Shown here: positions 53,613 to 54,443 of the stretch, piece by piece
How the letters are laid out: each line of letters opens with the position of its first letter
Position numbering within the stretch: the stretch's first letter is position 1
Assembly (NCBI GenBank): GCA_019359415.1
Contig: JAHHHH010000047.1
Span: 1 to 54,443, forward strand
Source: Iphinoe sp. HA4291-MV1
GTDB taxonomy: Bacteria; Cyanobacteriota; Cyanobacteriia; Cyanobacteriales; Nostocaceae
Direction: 5' to 3'
DNA: 54,443 nt
Program-made: the position numbers and the translations under genes
Notes under the pieces: model-generated
What the model was told of the DNA's origin: nothing
Database searches by the model: none
What the model saw: only the letters and a program-made list of their open reading frames with translations

Positions 53613-54320
53613 ATGATTCCTATTAGCGATCGCATTTTCTTTTTCACACGCAGAAAGCCAATAATTATTTACTGTCTGATTGGTATTAATATTGCTCTGT
53701 TTTTATGGGAATTGAAACTTGAGCTTGATGGTGAATTGGGCAATTTTGTCAATAGCTGGGGTGTCGTTCCAGCACAAATCAGTGCAGCCTTTGCAAATGC
53801 GCTTGCTGGAAATGCAGCTGCTTGGATAGTTGTGCTGATGCGTTCGACTTCACTCCTTGTGGGAATGTTCCTTCATGGTAGTTTTAGTCAAATTTTAGGG
53901 AATTTGATATTTTTGTGGGTTTTTGGCAAAACTATTGAAAGTGTTTTAGGATACGGACGATTTTTAATATTTTACTTAGTTTCTGGCATCTTGACTGGAT
54001 TCGTACAAATTATAGCAGAACCGAGTTTGACAGTACCATTGATTGGGGCTAATGGGGCGATAACAGCTATTTTAGGAGCTTATGTCTTTAAGTTTCCTAA
54101 AGCAAAAATTGATACTATTTTGCCTCTTTTGATTGTGTTTATTCCTGTACAAGTACCAGCCACTTTCTATCTATTTTGGTGGTTTGTACAACAGATTTTT
54201 TACGGAATTGGTAGTTTGAATATTCCTGGTGGCGTTAACCCAGCAAGTACTGGTTATTTGGCGCAATTTGCGGGCTTATTTATTGGTGCAGCTTTCATCA
54301 AGCTACTACAGAGATTTTAG
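53613..54320 (+). CDS. rhomboid-like protein lacking catalytic residues
   Basis: 235 residues with about six membrane segments. The rhomboid framework is clear: FLHGSFSQILGNLIFLWVFG (about 87-105) matches the LHG-xxHLxGNMxFLWxFG block, and GANGAITAILGAY (145-157) matches GASGAIxGxLGAY. However, the catalytic Ser is Asn147, and the His of the last helix (AHxxG) is Gln218 in YLAQFAGLF. It should therefore not be an active intramembrane protease and is better called a pseudoprotease. These homologues can still bind membrane proteins; that role here is inference. Confidence 0.88.
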   Translation: MIPISDRIFFFTRRKPIIIYCLIGINIALFLWELKLELDGELGNFVNSWGVVPAQISAAFANALAGNAAAWIVVLMRSTSLLVGMFLHGSFSQILGNLIFLWVFGKTIESVLGYGRFLIFYLVSGILTGFVQIIAEPSLTVPLIGANGAITAILGAYVFKFPKAKIDTILPLLIVFIPVQVPATFYLFWWFVQQIFYGIGSLNIPGGVNPASTGYLAQFAGLFIGAAFIKLLQRF

Positions 54321-54443
54321 CATCTTCGCGCCCTTGCCCCGCACCATAACTGTACTCAGTTTGGTGACGGGATATAAGGCGGGTGCTCAAAGTGCGTCCC
54401 CTGACTTATTTTCCTCATCGAGGTTAGAGGGAATGGGGATAGC

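Overview
The window looks like chromosomal DNA of a filamentous cyanobacterium, most likely of the Nostocales. The reasons are the many HIP1 octamers (GCGATCGC), a cyanobacterial-type ribosomal protein cluster that lacks S14 and L30, the neighbouring photosynthetic NDH-1 gene ndhN, a phycobilin lyase subunit (CpcF-like), a fused substrate-binding/permease amino acid transporter of the BgtB type, heptameric TAGTCAT-type tandem repeats, and several families common in these organisms (Uma2, DUF6887/DUF6888, filamentous haemagglutinin-type exoproteins, Ser/Thr kinases with TPR tails).

Positions 127-4123 (all minus strand) hold a possible operon of a membrane-anchored globin, a small basic protein and a RecD/Dda-like helicase, and then a heme-oxygenase-fold DUF3050 protein whose 3' end runs into an IS200/IS605-like hairpin.

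Positions 4963-23421 (all minus strand) are one long ribosomal protein array, transcribed rplC-rplD-rplW-rplB-rpsS-rplV-rpsC-rplP-rpmC-rpsQ-rplN-rplX-rplE-rpsH-rplF-rplR-rpsE-rplO-secY-adk-infA-rpmJ-rpsM-rpsK-rpoA-rplQ-truA-rplM-rpsI-rpmE-prfA. It supplies ribosomal proteins, the RNA polymerase alpha subunit, the protein translocase channel, initiation factor 1 and release factor 1. Its spacers carry heptamer repeats and palindromic repeats. A repeat-rich stretch of about 660 bp separates rpsK from rpoA, and part of it recurs in inverted orientation near position 37000. A leader of up to 1.1 kb lies between rplC and the divergent ndhN.

Positions 24563-32011 mix housekeeping genes (ndhN, cpcF-like, an amino acid ABC transporter, an RluD-type pseudouridine synthase) with two Uma2 genes and gene or transposon remnants. 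Positions 32012-38567 are the most accessory part: dispersed repeats including a cloverleaf-like multi-hairpin element, two tandem small proteins with a nearly identical GG-type leader and Trp-Pro-Pro-rich tails (candidate RiPP or bacteriocin precursors), a large secreted haemagglutinin-like protein, a CAP-domain protein and another small peptide gene with a strong ribosome binding site. I consider the twin GG-leader peptides the best candidate for an undescribed system. No modification enzyme or dedicated transporter is visible in the window.

Positions 38711-54320 contain a decayed direct copy of the mnmE 5' end beside a Uma2 gene, intact mnmE, an orphan AbrB-type antitoxin, a PhoD-type phosphatase, a DUF937 protein with a calcium-loop motif, a DUF6888/DUF6887 pair in which the first gene seems to lack a normal start codon, a DUF697 GTPase, a fourth Uma2 gene, a HicB/HicA-like toxin-antitoxin pair, a TPR protein, two tail-to-tail Ser/Thr kinases with unusual catalytic loops, and a rhomboid-like protein lacking both catalytic residues. 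I recognised no tRNA, rRNA, CRISPR array or replication origin.
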